Source: Hyphomicrobiales bacterium | GTDB lineage: Bacteria; Pseudomonadota; Alphaproteobacteria; Rhizobiales; Beijerinckiaceae | Assembly (NCBI GenBank): GCA_027488155.1 | Contig: JAIYCE010000020.1 | Span: 1-43,009, forward strand | Direction: 5' to 3' | DNA: 43,009 nt | In this document: in pieces, positions 17,281-27,473 of the stretch | Position numbering within the stretch: the stretch's first letter is position 1 | Layout: every line of letters starts with the position of its first letter | Notes under the pieces: model-generated | Seen by the model: only the letters and a program-made list of their open reading frames with translations | Told to the model about the DNA's origin: nothing | The model's database searches: none | Position numbers and translations under genes: made by a program

Positions 17281-18501
17281 TCAGCGCGATACGGTGCGCT
17301 GATCAAGCGCGAAGAGCCCGCCCTCGCTCGGGCGCACGGGCGGGGCGGGAACGGCCGGCGGCGCTTCGCCGAACTCCATCGCCTCGATCTTGTCGCCCCG
17401 CTTCACCACCTTGTCAGCTGAGACAATGATGGCAGCGACATCCTCATTCGCCTGCCGGAAATGATTTTCAAGCTTGCCAACGCGGTCGCGCAGGCGGCTG
17501 ACATCGTCGAGAATTTTCCGCACCTCATCCTGAATGAGATGGGCCGCTTCGCGCATTTGCGAATCTCGCACAATCGCCTGCATCACTTGGATGGCCATGG
17601 TCAAAAGCGAAGGTGAAACGACAAGGATTCGTGAGCGATGCGCTTTCTGCACAAGATCGTCGAAATGCTCCATGAGATCGGCATAGATCGATTCCGATGG
17701 GACGAAGAGGATTGCGATATCCTGCGTCTCGCCGGGAATGAGATATTTACCGGCAATATCTTTAACGTGGTTTTGCATATCGGTGCGCACGCGCGTCGAT
17801 GCCGCCTTGCGCTCCTCATCGCTGCGCGCTTCGCGGAATGCGGCAAAACCTTCGAGCGGAAACTTGGCGTCGACAACCAGCGGGCGCGTATCGCCCGGGA
17901 GTTTGATCGTGCAATCGGGGCGTGATCGATTGCTCAGCGTTGCCTGAAATTCGTAAGCGCCGTTCGGTAGCCCATCCTTGACGATCGCCTCCATCCGGCC
18001 TTGGCCGAAAGCGCCGCGTGATTGTTTATTGGCGAGAATGTCCTTGAGTGTCAGCACTTCGCTCGTCAGCGTATTCAAATTCTTCTGCGCTTGATCGATC
18101 AGTGCCAGCCGCTCATTGAGCTTGGCCAGATTCTCGAGCGTGCTGGTCGCGTTCTCCTTGAGCCCATCGCCGAGCCGCGCATTGAGGCTGTCGATCCGCT
18201 CGGCCAGAAGCCTTGCGAGATGGGTTTGGCGGCTATCGAAGCTCTCGCCGATCTGGGAGACGCGGCCGCTCATCTGCGCCTGCGCTTGTAGGAGGAGCGC
18301 AACCTTATCGTCGAGTTCGCGCTGGCGTTCGGCCGCCGCTGCCGCCTCTTCGGCAAGCCCACGTCGTGCGCCTGATCCGCGCATCACCGCCACGATCAAA
18401 AGCATGCAGACCACGCCAAAAGCGAGCGCCAGCGTTTCGGCGGTGGAGAGTTGACCTTGCAGGAGCCGGTCGAAAAAGACAGAGACGATGTTCGTAGCCA
18501 T
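17281..18501 (-). CDS. rmuC: DNA recombination protein RmuC
   Basis: 406-residue protein with an N-terminal membrane anchor (about 22-42), a long coiled coil (about 45-150) and a restriction-endonuclease-like RmuC domain (about 165-340). The core segments DCTIKLPGDTRPLVVDAKFPLEGF and DIAILFVPSESIYADL match the family nuclease fold; the Asp and Lys of VVDAKFP are likely catalytic. RmuC limits inversions at short inverted repeats in E. coli. The ATG at 18501 (MATNIVSVFF) is used; an in-frame ATG at 18513 has GGGAA 6 bases upstream and is about equally likely. A longer open frame to 19020 overlaps def and is discarded. Divergent from def. Confidence 0.92.
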   Translation of the reverse strand: MATNIVSVFFDRLLQGQLSTAETLALAFGVVCMLLIVAVMRGSGARRGLAEEAAAAAERQRELDDKVALLLQAQAQMSGRVSQIGESFDSRQTHLARLLAERIDSLNARLGDGLKENATSTLENLAKLNERLALIDQAQKNLNTLTSEVLTLKDILANKQSRGAFGQGRMEAIVKDGLPNGAYEFQATLSNRSRPDCTIKLPGDTRPLVVDAKFPLEGFAAFREARSDEERKAASTRVRTDMQNHVKDIAGKYLIPGETQDIAILFVPSESIYADLMEHFDDLVQKAHRSRILVVSPSLLTMAIQVMQAIVRDSQMREAAHLIQDEVRKILDDVSRLRDRVGKLENHFRQANEDVAAIIVSADKVVKRGDKIEAMEFGEAPPAVPAPPVRPSEGGLFALDQRTVSR

Positions 18502-18519
18502 GGGCGGTAGCATAGCCGA

Positions 18520-18534
18520 TTCCCAAACCGGGAA
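18520..18534. repeat. Short inverted repeat TTCCC-N5-GGGAA in the rmuC-def gap
   Basis: Perfect 5-base arms lie between the rmuC start region and the def promoter. It could be an operator for rmuC, but arms this short also occur by chance. Confidence 0.3.
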
Positions 18535-18562
18535 CAAATACCGAACGTGCCGCCAAATGGCT

Positions 18563-18591
18563 TTGACGCCGCAAGGCGGAATGACTATGTC
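18563..18591 (+). promoter_or_regulatory. Sigma70-type promoter of def-fmt-truA
   Basis: TTGACG (18563-18568) and TATGTC (18586-18591) are exactly 17 bases apart; the -10 box equals that of groES. Transcription should start at about 18597-18600, right at the ATG of def (18601), so the mRNA would have almost no leader. Confidence 0.75.
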
Positions 18592-18600
18592 GTGCCCATC

Positions 18601-19119
18601 ATGGCTTTGCGACCGATCATCATCCTGCCTGACCCCGTTCTGCGGGAGAAATCGACCCCAATCGCGCGGGTGGACGACGATGTGCGTGCGCTCGTCGCCG
18701 ATATGTTCGACACCATGTATGAGGCCCCCGGCATCGGGCTGGCCGCCGTGCAGGTCGGCATCACTAAGCGGATTGTTACCATCGATCTCGCCCGCGAGGG
18801 CGAAGACAAGCAGCCTATGCTTTTTGTTAATCCGGAGATCGTGTGGTCGTCGGACGAACTGTCTGTCTATGAGGAAGGCTGCCTCTCGATCCCGCAATAT
18901 TATGAAGAGGTCGAACGTCCGGCGAAAATTCGCGTCCGCTATCAGGATGAGAAGGGCGAGGCGCGCGAGCTTGAAGCCGACGGCCTGCTTGCGACCTGCT
19001 TGCAGCACGAAATCGACCATCTCGAAGGAAAGCTCTTCATCGATTATCTATCGAAGTTGAAGCGTGACCGCGTGGTCAAAAAATTCCAGAAACAGGCCAA
19101 ACGCGAGCACGATCTCTGA
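18601..19119 (+). CDS. def: Peptide deformylase
   Basis: Removes the formyl group from the initiator methionine of new proteins. 172 residues. All three family motifs are present: GIGLAAVQ (motif 1), EGCLSIP (motif 2, metal-ligand Cys94) and QHEIDH (motif 3, His136, catalytic Glu137, His140). The start [15 protein letters not shown] is conserved, so the frame upstream to 18547 is ignored; no ribosome site precedes this ATG, consistent with a leaderless transcript. The stop overlaps the fmt start by one base (TGATG). Operon def-fmt-truA. Confidence 0.97.
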   Translation: MALRPIIILPDPVLREKSTPIARVDDDVRALVADMFDTMYEAPGIGLAAVQVGITKRIVTIDLAREGEDKQPMLFVNPEIVWSSDELSVYEEGCLSIPQYYEEVERPAKIRVRYQDEKGEARELEADGLLATCLQHEIDHLEGKLFIDYLSKLKRDRVVKKFQKQAKREHDL

Positions 19120-20051
19120 TGGCGCTGCGCGTCGTCTTTATGGGAACGCCCGATTTTTCCGTGCCGACGCTCGCCGAGATCGTCGGACAGGGCCATGAGG
19201 TCGCAGCCGTCTATGCGCGCGCGCCTGCGCCGGCCGGGCGCGGCATGGAATTGCGCAAATCGCCGGTTCATGTCGCCGCTGAGCGGTTTGGAATCGAGGT
19301 TCGGACGCCGAAAAATTTCCGCGATCCCGCCGACGTCGAAGCCTTGGCCGAGCTTGCGCCCGATCTCATCGTTGTCGTCGCCTATGGCGTGATCCTGCCG
19401 CAATCCGTGCTCGATATACCTTCGCTTGGCTGCGTGAATGAGCATGCGTCTTTGTTGCCGCGCTGGCGTGGGGCTGCACCCATTCAGCGCGCTATCATGG
19501 CAGGCGATGCCGAGACCGGCGTTGCTATCATGAAAATGGAAGCTGGCCTCGATACCGGTCCCGTCGGTCTTGTCGAAAAAGTTGCGATTACATCCGAAAT
19601 GACCGCCGGCGAATTGCATGACCGTCTATCGCGCGCCGGTGCGGATGCGCTTGGCCGTGCGCTTGCTGCACTGTCGCGCGGCACACTCGCCTTCACGCCG
19701 CAACATGAAGAGGGTGTCACCTACGCCAAGAAGATCGCGAATGACGAAGCCCGTATCGATTGGACCCAATCGGCGCAAGCGGTGCACGATCATATACGCG
19801 GGCTCTCTCCTTTCCCAGGTGCGTTCTGCATGATCGATGGCGCGAAGGGTCCGGAACGCATAAAGGTGCTGCGCACCACGCGTAGCGATGAGCAAGGCGC
19901 ACCGGGCATCGCGCTCGATGACAGATTGTTGATCGCATGTGGAGATGGCGCGGTGCGCCTTCTCGAAGTGCAGCGCGCCGGGTCTAAGCCGATGAAATCG
20001 GACGATCTGCTGCGCGGTTTTGCCGTCGCCAAGGGAACGGTCCTTAGCTGA
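19119..20051 (+). CDS. fmt: Methionyl-tRNA formyltransferase
   Basis: Formylates initiator Met-tRNA using 10-formyltetrahydrofolate. 310 residues, normal length. The catalytic residues lie in [18 protein letters not shown] (Asn107, His109) and EAGLDTG (Asp145); the residue between Asn and His is Glu, a position that varies between groups. The N-terminal formyltransferase domain is followed by the C-terminal tRNA-binding domain from about residue 205. It overlaps def by one base at its start and truA by one base at its end, so all three are probably translated in a coupled way. Formylation (Fmt) and deformylation (Def) form one cycle. Confidence 0.97.
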   Translation: MALRVVFMGTPDFSVPTLAEIVGQGHEVAAVYARAPAPAGRGMELRKSPVHVAAERFGIEVRTPKNFRDPADVEALAELAPDLIVVVAYGVILPQSVLDIPSLGCVNEHASLLPRWRGAAPIQRAIMAGDAETGVAIMKMEAGLDTGPVGLVEKVAITSEMTAGELHDRLSRAGADALGRALAALSRGTLAFTPQHEEGVTYAKKIANDEARIDWTQSAQAVHDHIRGLSPFPGAFCMIDGAKGPERIKVLRTTRSDEQGAPGIALDDRLLIACGDGAVRLLEVQRAGSKPMKSDDLLRGFAVAKGTVLS

Positions 20052-20797
20052 TGCCGCGCTATCGGCTCACCATTGAGTATCTGGGTTCGACCTATGTCGG
20101 CTGGCAATTTCAGGACAATGGCCGCTCAGTCCAAGGCGCAATCGAGGCGGCGTTGAAATCCTTCACGCATGAAGATGTCCGCGTGCATGGTGCGGGCCGC
20201 ACCGACGCTGGTGTTCACGCGACCGGGCAGGTCGCCCATATTGATCTTGTACGCCAATGGGATCCGCTGAAATTACGCGAAGCGCTGAATGCGTGGCTCG
20301 CTTACGATTCGATTGCCATCCTTGATGTCATTCCCGTTGATGATGAGTTTCATGCACGCTTTTCCGCCACCGGGCGGCATTATGTTTATCGCATCAATGA
20401 TCGCCGCGCGAAGCTGACTTTCGACAAGGGCCGTGCTTGGCACATCAAATGGCGGCTCGATGCTGAGGCCATGCACGAAGCGGCTCAACGCCTTCTCGGG
20501 AAGCATGATTTCACCACGTTTCGTGCGGCGGAATGTCAGGCTGCTTCGCCGGTAAAAACGCTCTTACGCCTCAATGTCGAACGCATCGATGATGAGATCC
20601 GGATCTTCGCTTTTGCGCGCTCTTTCCTGCATCACCAAGTCCGCTCGATCACGGGCTCGCTTGTAGAGGTAGGATCCGGCAAATGGACGGCGGATGATTT
20701 ACAGGGCGCACTCGAAGCGCGCGACCGCACGCGCTGCGGCCCAATGGCCCCGCCCGATGGGCTTTATCTCGTTAAAGTCGATTACGAGGCAAAATAG
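20051..20797 (+). CDS. truA: tRNA pseudouridine(38-40) synthase TruA
   Basis: Makes pseudouridine at positions 38-40 of the tRNA anticodon stem. 248 residues. The catalytic Asp is in [15 protein letters not shown] (Asp52), and the later [17 protein letters not shown] (about 195-211) is the conserved C-terminal motif. Last gene of def-fmt-truA. The 3' end overlaps the convergent dapE gene by 16 bases. Confidence 0.97.
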   Translation: MPRYRLTIEYLGSTYVGWQFQDNGRSVQGAIEAALKSFTHEDVRVHGAGRTDAGVHATGQVAHIDLVRQWDPLKLREALNAWLAYDSIAILDVIPVDDEFHARFSATGRHYVYRINDRRAKLTFDKGRAWHIKWRLDAEAMHEAAQRLLGKHDFTTFRAAECQAASPVKTLLRLNVERIDDEIRIFAFARSFLHHQVRSITGSLVEVGSGKWTADDLQGALEARDRTRCGPMAPPDGLYLVKVDYEAK

Positions 20798-21945
20798 CGC
20801 TCTATTGCGCCTTCGTAGATTTTCGCCAGCGCCTCAAGTTCTGCCACATCGGCGTGCTCGTCGATTTGGTGCATCGTCTTGCCGATAAGGCCAAACTCAA
20901 TCACCGGCCCATACTTACAGATGAACCGTGCGTCCGATGTGCCGCCCGTCGTCGAGAGTTGCGGCTTGATGCCTGTCATTGCTTCGATGGCAGCCGACAT
21001 TTTTTCAACGAAGGGTCCCGGCTGCGTCATGAACGCAATCGCATTCGTCGGCTCGAAGCGTGCTTCGTAACGGATGCTATTACCAGCCGCCTGATCGAGC
21101 CGCTTACGAATTTCCGCTTCGAGCGTCTCGGGCGTCCAGACATCGTTGAAGCGAATGTTGAACGTTGCCCGCACTTCGTTCGGAATAACATTCGTCGCTT
21201 TGTTGCCGACATCGAGAGTTGTGAATTCGCAATTGGTGGCACCGAAATGCACAGTACCATGATCGAGCGGCTCGGCGAGGACGCCTTGCACCAATTTCAT
21301 CATGCCGGGAATGGGATTGTCGGTAAGATGCGGATAGGCGACATGGCCTTGCTTGCCCTGCACCACAATATGGCCGGTTAGCGAACCGCGCCGCCCAATT
21401 TTGATCATGTCGCCGAGCTGTTCGGGATTGGTGGGCTCGCCCAGAATGCAATGGTCGAATGTCTCGCCATTATCTTGCATCCAGTCGAGCACTTTGACCG
21501 TGCCATTGATGGCAGGGCCTTCTTCATCGCCTGTGATAAGAAAACCGATCGAGCCGCCGAAATTGGGATGCCTGTCGATGAAGCGGAGCGCTGCTGCAAT
21601 CGAGGCTGCTACGCCGCCCTTCATGTCCGTTGCGCCGCGACCATACACTTTGCCGTCGCGGATTTCGCCCGAGAAAGGCGGCACGCTCCATTTGGCTTCA
21701 TCACCAACTGGAACGACATCGGTATGACCAGCAAAAAGCAGATGCGGATTGCCGCGCCCGAACCGCGCATAGAGATTATCGACATCGGGCGTGCCATCCG
21801 TCGAGAAACGCAACAGATGCGTTTCAAATCCCGCAGCGCCCAAAATATCGGCGATGAGGCGCAACGCGCCGCCTTCTTCCGGTGTCACAGACGGACACCG
21901 GATCAACGCTTGCGTCAGCTGGACGGCGTCGCGTGCGTCAAGCAT
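20782..21945 (-). CDS. dapE: Succinyl-diaminopimelate desuccinylase
   Basis: Zinc peptidase-like enzyme of the succinylase lysine/diaminopimelate pathway; it releases succinate from N-succinyl-LL-diaminopimelate. 387 residues. Metal ligands are visible in [12 protein letters not shown] (His74), [11 protein letters not shown] (bridging Asp107) and ITGDEEGPA (Glu141/Glu142), with the C-terminal His near the end (MHQIDEHA). The ATG at 21945 matches family starts and overlaps the dapD stop by one base (TGATG). A longer frame to 22020 lies in dapD and is discarded. Supplies meso-diaminopimelate for peptidoglycan together with DapD. Confidence 0.96.
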   Translation of the reverse strand: MLDARDAVQLTQALIRCPSVTPEEGGALRLIADILGAAGFETHLLRFSTDGTPDVDNLYARFGRGNPHLLFAGHTDVVPVGDEAKWSVPPFSGEIRDGKVYGRGATDMKGGVAASIAAALRFIDRHPNFGGSIGFLITGDEEGPAINGTVKVLDWMQDNGETFDHCILGEPTNPEQLGDMIKIGRRGSLTGHIVVQGKQGHVAYPHLTDNPIPGMMKLVQGVLAEPLDHGTVHFGATNCEFTTLDVGNKATNVIPNEVRATFNIRFNDVWTPETLEAEIRKRLDQAAGNSIRYEARFEPTNAIAFMTQPGPFVEKMSAAIEAMTGIKPQLSTTGGTSDARFICKYGPVIEFGLIGKTMHQIDEHADVAELEALAKIYEGAIERYFAS

Positions 21946-22787
21946 CAGTCGCGCAGGAGTTCGTTGATCGCCGTTTTCGCGCGTGTCTTTTCGTCGACGC
22001 GTTTCACGATCACCGCGCAATAGAGGGATAGCGTTTCGTTCGATCCCTTGAGCGTCGTGTTCGCAAGTGAACCGGATACGACCACCGAATAGGGCGGTAC
22101 ATAGCCCATATGGATTTCACCCGTCGCGCGATCGACGATTTTGGTCGACTGGCCGATGTAAACGCCCATGCCGAGGACGGCCCCTTCGCCGACGCGCACG
22201 CCTTCCACGACTTCCGAGCGTGCGCCGATGAAGCAATTATCCTCGATGATGACAGGGTCTGCCTGCAACGGCTCAAGTACGCCGCCAATGCCAACGCCGC
22301 CGGACAAATGCACATTCTTGCCGATCTGCGCGCAGGAGCCGACTGTAGCCCAAGTGTCGACCATCGTCCCGGAATCGACAAAGGCACCGATGTTCACGAA
22401 GGATGGCATCAACACGACGCCTGAGGCAATATGGGCGCCACGGCGTACGGTACAATTCGGTACGGCACGGAAACCGGCCTTCTGAAAGTGGGCTGCGTCC
22501 CAACCGTCGAATTTCGATGGCACCTTGTCGAACCAGACGGATTCACCGGGGCCGTTCTTGATGATTGAATTATCGTTCAAGCGGAAGGACAGCAGCACCG
22601 CCTTCTTCAGCCATTGATTGACTTTCCAGCCTGCGCCGTCGCGCTCGGCTACGCGAAGATGCCCATCATCCAGCAATTGCAAGGCAAAATCGACTGCTTC
22701 GCGCACTTCTCCTGTCGTTGATGCGCCAAATTCGGTGCGCTTCTCCCAAGCGGCATCGATGATGGAGGCAAGAGCGTCGTGCGACAT
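21945..22787 (-). CDS. dapD: 2,3,4,5-tetrahydropyridine-2,6-dicarboxylate N-succinyltransferase
   Basis: Transfers succinyl from succinyl-CoA to tetrahydrodipicolinate, the step two before DapE. 280 residues. A helical N-terminal domain (about 1-105) precedes a left-handed beta-helix of hexapeptide repeats, with [22 protein letters not shown] and [17 protein letters not shown] as typical pieces. The ATG at 22787 starts [14 protein letters not shown], the usual N-terminus; the frame to 22838 has no support. Coupled to dapE by a one-base overlap. 66 bases separate it from the HAD gene upstream. Confidence 0.97.
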   Translation of the reverse strand: MSHDALASIIDAAWEKRTEFGASTTGEVREAVDFALQLLDDGHLRVAERDGAGWKVNQWLKKAVLLSFRLNDNSIIKNGPGESVWFDKVPSKFDGWDAAHFQKAGFRAVPNCTVRRGAHIASGVVLMPSFVNIGAFVDSGTMVDTWATVGSCAQIGKNVHLSGGVGIGGVLEPLQADPVIIEDNCFIGARSEVVEGVRVGEGAVLGMGVYIGQSTKIVDRATGEIHMGYVPPYSVVVSGSLANTTLKGSNETLSLYCAVIVKRVDEKTRAKTAINELLRD

Positions 22788-22853
22788 GGTCGGTATCCCG
22801 TGGTGATCGTTGGGGGGTAGGGGGCTTTGTCCTAGCAATCGCAGGCGGCGCTG

Positions 22854-23615
22854 TCATCCCTTGGGCAGGGGCTGGGCCGAGCGGACACCGCGTACTGTCT
22901 CTATCTGTTCGAGAAAGCCGGCGAGGTCAGTTGTCCGGTAATGGATATAGGGTGCATCTGGAGCGGTTTGCTCATGGGTCTCGCGGAACGGGTCAACCGC
23001 CTTCGGCAGAACCAGCACCGTCTTCATGCCAAGAGCGGCGGGGGCGACGAGGTTTTTGGCGAGATCCTCGAACATCGCAGCCCGGGATGGATCGACATCG
23101 TGCAGGGCGAGAAACTTCTCGTAAGTCTGCGTTTCGGGCTTGGGCACGAAATCGGCGGCGACGATGTCAAAGATCTCTTCGAAATGATCGCGTATGCCAA
23201 GCTTGCGCGAGACATTTTCGGCATGTTGGCGCGACCCATTGGTGAGGATCAGCTTTCGGCCCGGCAGTGCCTCGATCGCGAGACCCAGACGTGGATCGGG
23301 GTCGACGAGCGACAGGTCGATCTGATGGGCGAAATCGAGAAAATCATGCGGCGAAATGGCATGCTCGTCCATCAGCCCTTTCAGCGTTGTGCCATAGCGC
23401 GTGTAATAATATTTCTGCAGTGCACGCGCCGACATCCCGTCGAGGCCAAACATTTCGACAAGGAACAAGGTGATGCGCTGATCGACTTGCGGCCAAAGCT
23501 GGCATTCATGCGGATAGAGCGTGTTGTCGAGATCAAAAATCCAGACATTCACATCGTCGAAATCATGCGCTTTTTTGAGCGGCAGGGGGTCGGCGATGGT
23601 GCTCGTCTCCGTCAT
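22854..23615 (-). CDS. Pyrimidine 5'-nucleotidase-like HAD hydrolase
   Basis: 253-residue HAD-superfamily phosphatase. The nucleophile motif is IFDLDNTLYP (Asp28, Asp30), followed by LTNGSRQHA (motif II), VPKPETQTYEKFL with the motif III Lys, and MFEDLAKNL (motif IV). The LDNTLYP form and length place it in the pyrimidine 5'-nucleotidase subfamily (TIGR01993), known from yeast Sdt1/Phm8 and plants, which dephosphorylates UMP/CMP-like substrates. In this order the gene is regularly found between argB and dapD, as here. Its real substrate in bacteria is not settled. It ends 66 bases before dapD. Confidence 0.88.
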   Translation of the reverse strand: MTETSTIADPLPLKKAHDFDDVNVWIFDLDNTLYPHECQLWPQVDQRITLFLVEMFGLDGMSARALQKYYYTRYGTTLKGLMDEHAISPHDFLDFAHQIDLSLVDPDPRLGLAIEALPGRKLILTNGSRQHAENVSRKLGIRDHFEEIFDIVAADFVPKPETQTYEKFLALHDVDPSRAAMFEDLAKNLVAPAALGMKTVLVLPKAVDPFRETHEQTAPDAPYIHYRTTDLAGFLEQIETVRGVRSAQPLPKG

Positions 23616-23630
23616 GAATCCTCTTGCGGC

Positions 23631-24533
23631 TCAGGGTCTGATCAGCGTGCCTGCGCCATGGTCGGTCAACAGCTCAAGAAGCACGGCGTGTGGTACCTTA
23701 CCATCGAGAATCACAACGCCTTCCACGCCTGCTTCAATGGCATAGATGCAGGTTTCGACCTTCGGAATCATGCCGCCAGAAATGGTGCCGTCCGCAATCA
23801 ATTCGCGGATTTGATTAACGGTCAATTCCTTGATCAGATTCTTGTTCTTGTCGAGCACGCCCGGCACGTCTGTCAGCAGTAACAGGCGCTTGGCTTTTAA
23901 GGCCCCGGCAATCGCACCGGCAAATGTATCGGCATTCACATTGTAGGTGTTGCCATCCGCACCATTGGCGACCGGCGCAAGTACCGGAATCACTTCGCGG
24001 CCGAGCAGATTTTCGAGCACGCGCGGATCGACCTTGTCAGGTTCGCCGACAAAGCCAAGATCGATTTCTTTTTCCATCTTGGTTTCAGGGTCGACGATGG
24101 CACGCGTCGCCTTTTTGGCAAGCACCATGTTGCCATCCTTGCCGCAGAGTCCGATGGCGCGGCCGCCTTCATTATTGATGAACCCGACGATCTGTTTGTT
24201 GATCTGCCCGGCGAGCACCATCTCGACGACTTCAACGGTTGGCTTATCCGTGATGCGCAGACCAGCAGCAAACTCGCTCTTGATACCGAGCTTGGCCAGC
24301 ATCGCGCCGATCTGTGGGCCGCCGCCATGCACGACGACCGGGTTCACACCCGATTGTTCAAGTAGCACCATGTCACGTGCGAAATCGCGCGCCACTTTCT
24401 CGTCGCCCATGGCGTGGCCGCCATACTTCACGACAACGGTTGCCTCGTCATAATGCAGCATGTGCGGAAGGGCCTGCACGAGAATTTCGGCCTGCAGGTG
24501 CGGATCGGAATGGTCGGTCATCGCATCGTCCAT
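23631..24533 (-). CDS. argB: Acetylglutamate kinase
   Basis: Second step of arginine synthesis, phosphorylating N-acetylglutamate. 300 residues. Motifs: [11 protein letters not shown] (residues around 35-45, phosphate-binding Lys and Gly-rich loop), [25 protein letters not shown] and TDVPGVLD near the ATP site. The N-terminal helix (about 1-25), which the hexameric arginine-inhibited kinases use for assembly, is present, so feedback inhibition by arginine is likely. ATG 24533 is used; the ATG at 24521 (MTDHSDPH) is also possible, as neither has a good ribosome site. It lies 96 bases downstream of the DUF423 gene. Confidence 0.97.
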   Translation of the reverse strand: MDDAMTDHSDPHLQAEILVQALPHMLHYDEATVVVKYGGHAMGDEKVARDFARDMVLLEQSGVNPVVVHGGGPQIGAMLAKLGIKSEFAAGLRITDKPTVEVVEMVLAGQINKQIVGFINNEGGRAIGLCGKDGNMVLAKKATRAIVDPETKMEKEIDLGFVGEPDKVDPRVLENLLGREVIPVLAPVANGADGNTYNVNADTFAGAIAGALKAKRLLLLTDVPGVLDKNKNLIKELTVNQIRELIADGTISGGMIPKVETCIYAIEAGVEGVVILDGKVPHAVLLELLTDHGAGTLIRP

Positions 24534-24593
24534 GGGGCCGGCGGGTGAGGCCGGGCATAAAGGGCAGGGTCAACGCCCGAAAGCGCAAAAACG

Positions 24594-24626
24594 TTCTAGA
24601 GCATCCGGCGTCAAAAACGAAAACGG
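24594..24626. repeat. Possible fragment of a Hyphomicrobiales intergenic repeat
   Basis: The stretch starting TTCTAGAGCATCC and ending AAAACGAAAACGG, between argB and the DUF423 gene, looks like one arm of dispersed intergenic elements with a CTAGAGCAT core that I recall from this order. Only one copy is present in this window, so the call rests on memory of the family and not on a repeat seen here. Confidence 0.3.
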
Positions 24627-24629
24627 AAT

Positions 24630-25019
24630 TTATTCGTCCCGCTCGTCCCGTTTGCGGGGGGCGGTCAGAATTGCCCAACCCGATAGGAGCCAGCCGCCGA
24701 TCATGGCAAAGCCGCCGAGCGGGGCTGCCATCGGGAAGAGGGGCATGTGCAGGAAGGCACGGATCGCCATGTCGCCAGAAAAGAGTGCAGTCCCGACAAG
24801 CAGAAGATAGGCACCAATGCGCCCCGATTTCTCGGTGACAAGGCCTGTCTCAAGCGCGGTGCCGAGCGCGATGAGTGCGGCTGCATGGATCATCAGGAAT
24901 TGTGAGCCCGGTCCCAATGTTGAGCCCGGCATAGCGTGTCCGGCGAGCGCCGCCATAACGACACCGAGCGCGCCATAGAGCGTGCCGATCAGCATCAGGA
25001 GACGGTTGGGGCGCGTCAT
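24630..25019 (-). CDS. DUF423 family small membrane protein
   Basis: 129 residues with four predicted membrane helices (about 8-27, 42-58, 70-88, 95-118) and the conserved [14 protein letters not shown] in the first helix and [15 protein letters not shown] in the second, which mark DUF423 (YgdD-like). Function unknown. Its start overlaps the engB stop by 4 bases (ATGA), so it is translated with engB; argB follows after 96 bases. Confidence 0.9.
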   Translation of the reverse strand: MTRPNRLLMLIGTLYGALGVVMAALAGHAMPGSTLGPGSQFLMIHAAALIALGTALETGLVTEKSGRIGAYLLLVGTALFSGDMAIRAFLHMPLFPMAAPLGGFAMIGGWLLSGWAILTAPRKRDERDE

Positions 25020-25669
25020 TTACCCCGCTCGCGCAGAAGACGAACAACTGCCTCCCGCAGATCGGCAATGCCTTCCCCGGTCTCGCTTGATGTCAGGATG
25101 ATTTCAGGAAAGGCCGCAGGCCGTTTGGCGAGTGCGGCCCGCGCTGCTTCCAGCGTGGGCTCGATCTCGGATTTCTTCAGTTCGTCTGCCTTCGTCAAGA
25201 CGAGCGCATAAGACACGGCCGCCTCGTCGAGCATGTCGAGCATTTCCGCATCGTTCGGTTTCACGCCGTGGCGGGAATCAATCAGCACATAAACGCGATA
25301 GAGATTGGCGCGTCCGCGCAGATAGGCGCGCAGCATCGCATTCCATTTCGCGACTTTTTCCTTGCCGACGGCCGCATAGCCATAGCCCGGCATGTCGACG
25401 AGCATGAAACGATCGCCGACATTGAAATAATTAAGCTGCTGCGTCCGGCCTGGCGTGTTCGAAATGCGCGCCAGCGTCTTGCGTCCAGTCAACGCATTCA
25501 CAAGGCTTGATTTACCGACATTCGAACGGCCGGCAAACGCGATCTCGGGCAGCCCCATTGGGGGCAGGCCCTCAATCGTATCTGCACCCCATTTGAAATC
25601 GACCTCGCCGCCGAAGAGTTTGCGTGCTTCTTCCGGCAGGCCCCGTTCGATGGGATTGGGGCCAGCCAT
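25016..25669 (-). CDS. engB: Ribosome biogenesis GTP-binding protein EngB (YihA/YsxC)
   Basis: 217-residue GTPase needed for assembly of the large ribosomal subunit. GTP-binding motifs: G1 [10 protein letters not shown]3 DMPGYGYA, and G4 TKAD, with the typical spacing. The start is one base after the yidC stop, so it is part of the rpmH-rnpA-yidC operon. A gene for the 50S protein L34 begins the same operon. Confidence 0.97.
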   Translation of the reverse strand: MAGPNPIERGLPEEARKLFGGEVDFKWGADTIEGLPPMGLPEIAFAGRSNVGKSSLVNALTGRKTLARISNTPGRTQQLNYFNVGDRFMLVDMPGYGYAAVGKEKVAKWNAMLRAYLRGRANLYRVYVLIDSRHGVKPNDAEMLDMLDEAAVSYALVLTKADELKKSEIEPTLEAARAALAKRPAAFPEIILTSSETGEGIADLREAVVRLLRERGK

Positions 25670-25670
25670 C

Positions 25671-27470
25671 TTAGCCGCTCTTTTCCGGGCGCTTCGTCAT
25701 GCTGCGCAGATTATCCCACAATTCAACTTTCACGCCCTGTTTCTTCATGATCGCATATTGCTGCAGGATCGAGAGGAAGTTGTTCCAAGACCAGTAAATC
25801 ACGAGACCGGCCGGGAATGAGGCCAGCATGAAGGTGAAGATAACCGGCATCCAAGTGAACATGGTCTTCTGGATGGGGTCTGTCGGCTCCGGATTCATCT
25901 TCATCTGCACGAACATCGTGATGCCCATGATGATCGGCCAAACGCCAATCAGCAGGAAGGCGGGTACGGCAAACGGCAGAAGACCGAACAGGTTGAACAT
26001 CGATGTCGGATCTGGCGCAGCCAAATCCTTGATCCAACCGAAGAATGGCGCGTGACGCATTTCAATCGTCACAAAAAGCACTTTGTAGAGCGCAAAGAAG
26101 ACCGGGATCTGGATGAGGATCGGTAAACAGCCAGCGAGCGGATTGATCTTCTCTTTCTTGTAGAGCTCCATCAATTCTTGCTGTTGTTTCACGCGGTCAT
26201 CGGCAAAGCGCTCGCGGATCGCCATCATTTGCGGTTGGACGGCCTTCATCTTCGCCATTGAAGAGTAGCTCTTGTTGGCGAGCGGATAGAAGACGGCCTT
26301 CACCAACACAGTGACGACCAAAATCGCGATACCGAAATTGCCCGTGAATTTGAAGATCAAATCGAGCACGCGGAACAAGGGTTGCGTGATGAACCAGAAC
26401 CAGCCCCAATCGATCATCAATTTGAATTGCTTGATGCCGAGGCTGTTTTCGTAATCATTGAGCGTGTTGACTTCCTTCGCCCCGACAAACAGGCGTGTCG
26501 TGACCTCCGTCGTCCCATTCGCTGCGAGGGTCGTTGTCGGCTGCGTCACGAAGGTCTGATACACTTTCGGCGCGTTGGGTGTAGCCGGCATCGCCATGCT
26601 CAGCGTCGAATCGAATGCGATGTTCTGATCGGGAACGATCGCCGACGCCCAATATTTATCGGTAAACCCGGCCCAGCCGCCCTGCGAAGCTTTGAAATCC
26701 TTGCCCTTATCGGTCACCGATAGGTTCGGTTCCTTCTCGAGAGTGGAGTAGGTCAGTTCCTTCAGGCCTTGTTCGCCAAACACGCCGAGCAGACCTTCGT
26801 GCAGAATATAATAGCCTTCGGTGAACGGCGTCCCCACACGGCGGATGAAGCCATAAGGCGTGAGCTTCAATTCTGTTCCGGATGTATTTTCGACGCGGTC
26901 TGTAACAGTGAACATATAGTCTTTGTCGACCGCGATCTTGCGCTTGAAGACAAGTCCCTTGCCATTGTCATAAGTCAGCGTGACAGGCGTTTTTTCCGTG
27001 AGCTTAGTTTGATCCGCGGTCCACACCGTCTGCGCATTGGGCAGATCGTTAGGGTTGACGCCAAGCCAACCGAAACGCGCGAAATATCCGTCCTTGGCTG
27101 AAGGTGGCGTGAAGACGATGATGTTCGGTGACGATTTTGAGACCGTCTCATGATAGTCTTTCAGAGCGATATCGTCGAAATCAGCACCCTTGAGCGCGAT
27201 AGAGCCGCGGATCTTTGCTGAATCGATCGTCACGCGCGGAGAAGCGCTAAGGGCTGCTTCGCGCGTTGGTGCAAGTGTGATATCGGCTGCGGCGCTGCCG
27301 GGAACTGGTGCGGCCACTTTTCCATCAGCAGACGTGCCTGGCGCAGTTTGCGCGAAATCAGCAGATTTTTTCTGCTGTTCGAGTTTCGGCGCAGCGTAGA
27401 AATAATTCCAGCCAAGCAAAATCGCGAGCGAGAGCGAAATGGCGATGATCAGATTTTTTTGGTCTTGCAT
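25671..27470 (-). CDS. yidC: Membrane protein insertase YidC
   Basis: 599-residue inner-membrane insertase and chaperone, alone or with Sec. First helix at about 7-25 ([19 protein letters not shown]), then the large periplasmic beta domain (about 75-350) and the conserved core of five helices (about 365-580) containing [24 protein letters not shown] and the [19 protein letters not shown] region. The tail is short and basic. It is 3 bases after rnpA and 1 base before engB. The order rpmH-rnpA-yidC-engB is a conserved bacterial arrangement. Confidence 0.97.
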   Translation of the reverse strand: MQDQKNLIIAISLSLAILLGWNYFYAAPKLEQQKKSADFAQTAPGTSADGKVAAPVPGSAAADITLAPTREAALSASPRVTIDSAKIRGSIALKGADFDDIALKDYHETVSKSSPNIIVFTPPSAKDGYFARFGWLGVNPNDLPNAQTVWTADQTKLTEKTPVTLTYDNGKGLVFKRKIAVDKDYMFTVTDRVENTSGTELKLTPYGFIRRVGTPFTEGYYILHEGLLGVFGEQGLKELTYSTLEKEPNLSVTDKGKDFKASQGGWAGFTDKYWASAIVPDQNIAFDSTLSMAMPATPNAPKVYQTFVTQPTTTLAANGTTEVTTRLFVGAKEVNTLNDYENSLGIKQFKLMIDWGWFWFITQPLFRVLDLIFKFTGNFGIAILVVTVLVKAVFYPLANKSYSSMAKMKAVQPQMMAIRERFADDRVKQQQELMELYKKEKINPLAGCLPILIQIPVFFALYKVLFVTIEMRHAPFFGWIKDLAAPDPTSMFNLFGLLPFAVPAFLLIGVWPIIMGITMFVQMKMNPEPTDPIQKTMFTWMPVIFTFMLASFPAGLVIYWSWNNFLSILQQYAIMKKQGVKVELWDNLRSMTKRPEKSG

Positions 27471-27473
27471 GGC

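Noticed and set aside
18514-19020. Long N-terminal extension of the rmuC frame
   Set aside because: It would overlap def antisense for most of its length; the RmuC membrane anchor begins just after 18501.
19434-19454. Glu between the catalytic Asn and His of Fmt as a damaged active site
   Set aside because: That middle position varies in the family while Asn107, His109 and Asp145 are all present.
22941-23882. 313-codon plus-strand open frame opposite the HAD gene and the end of argB
   Set aside because: Shadow of two real genes, covering their junction; no domain.
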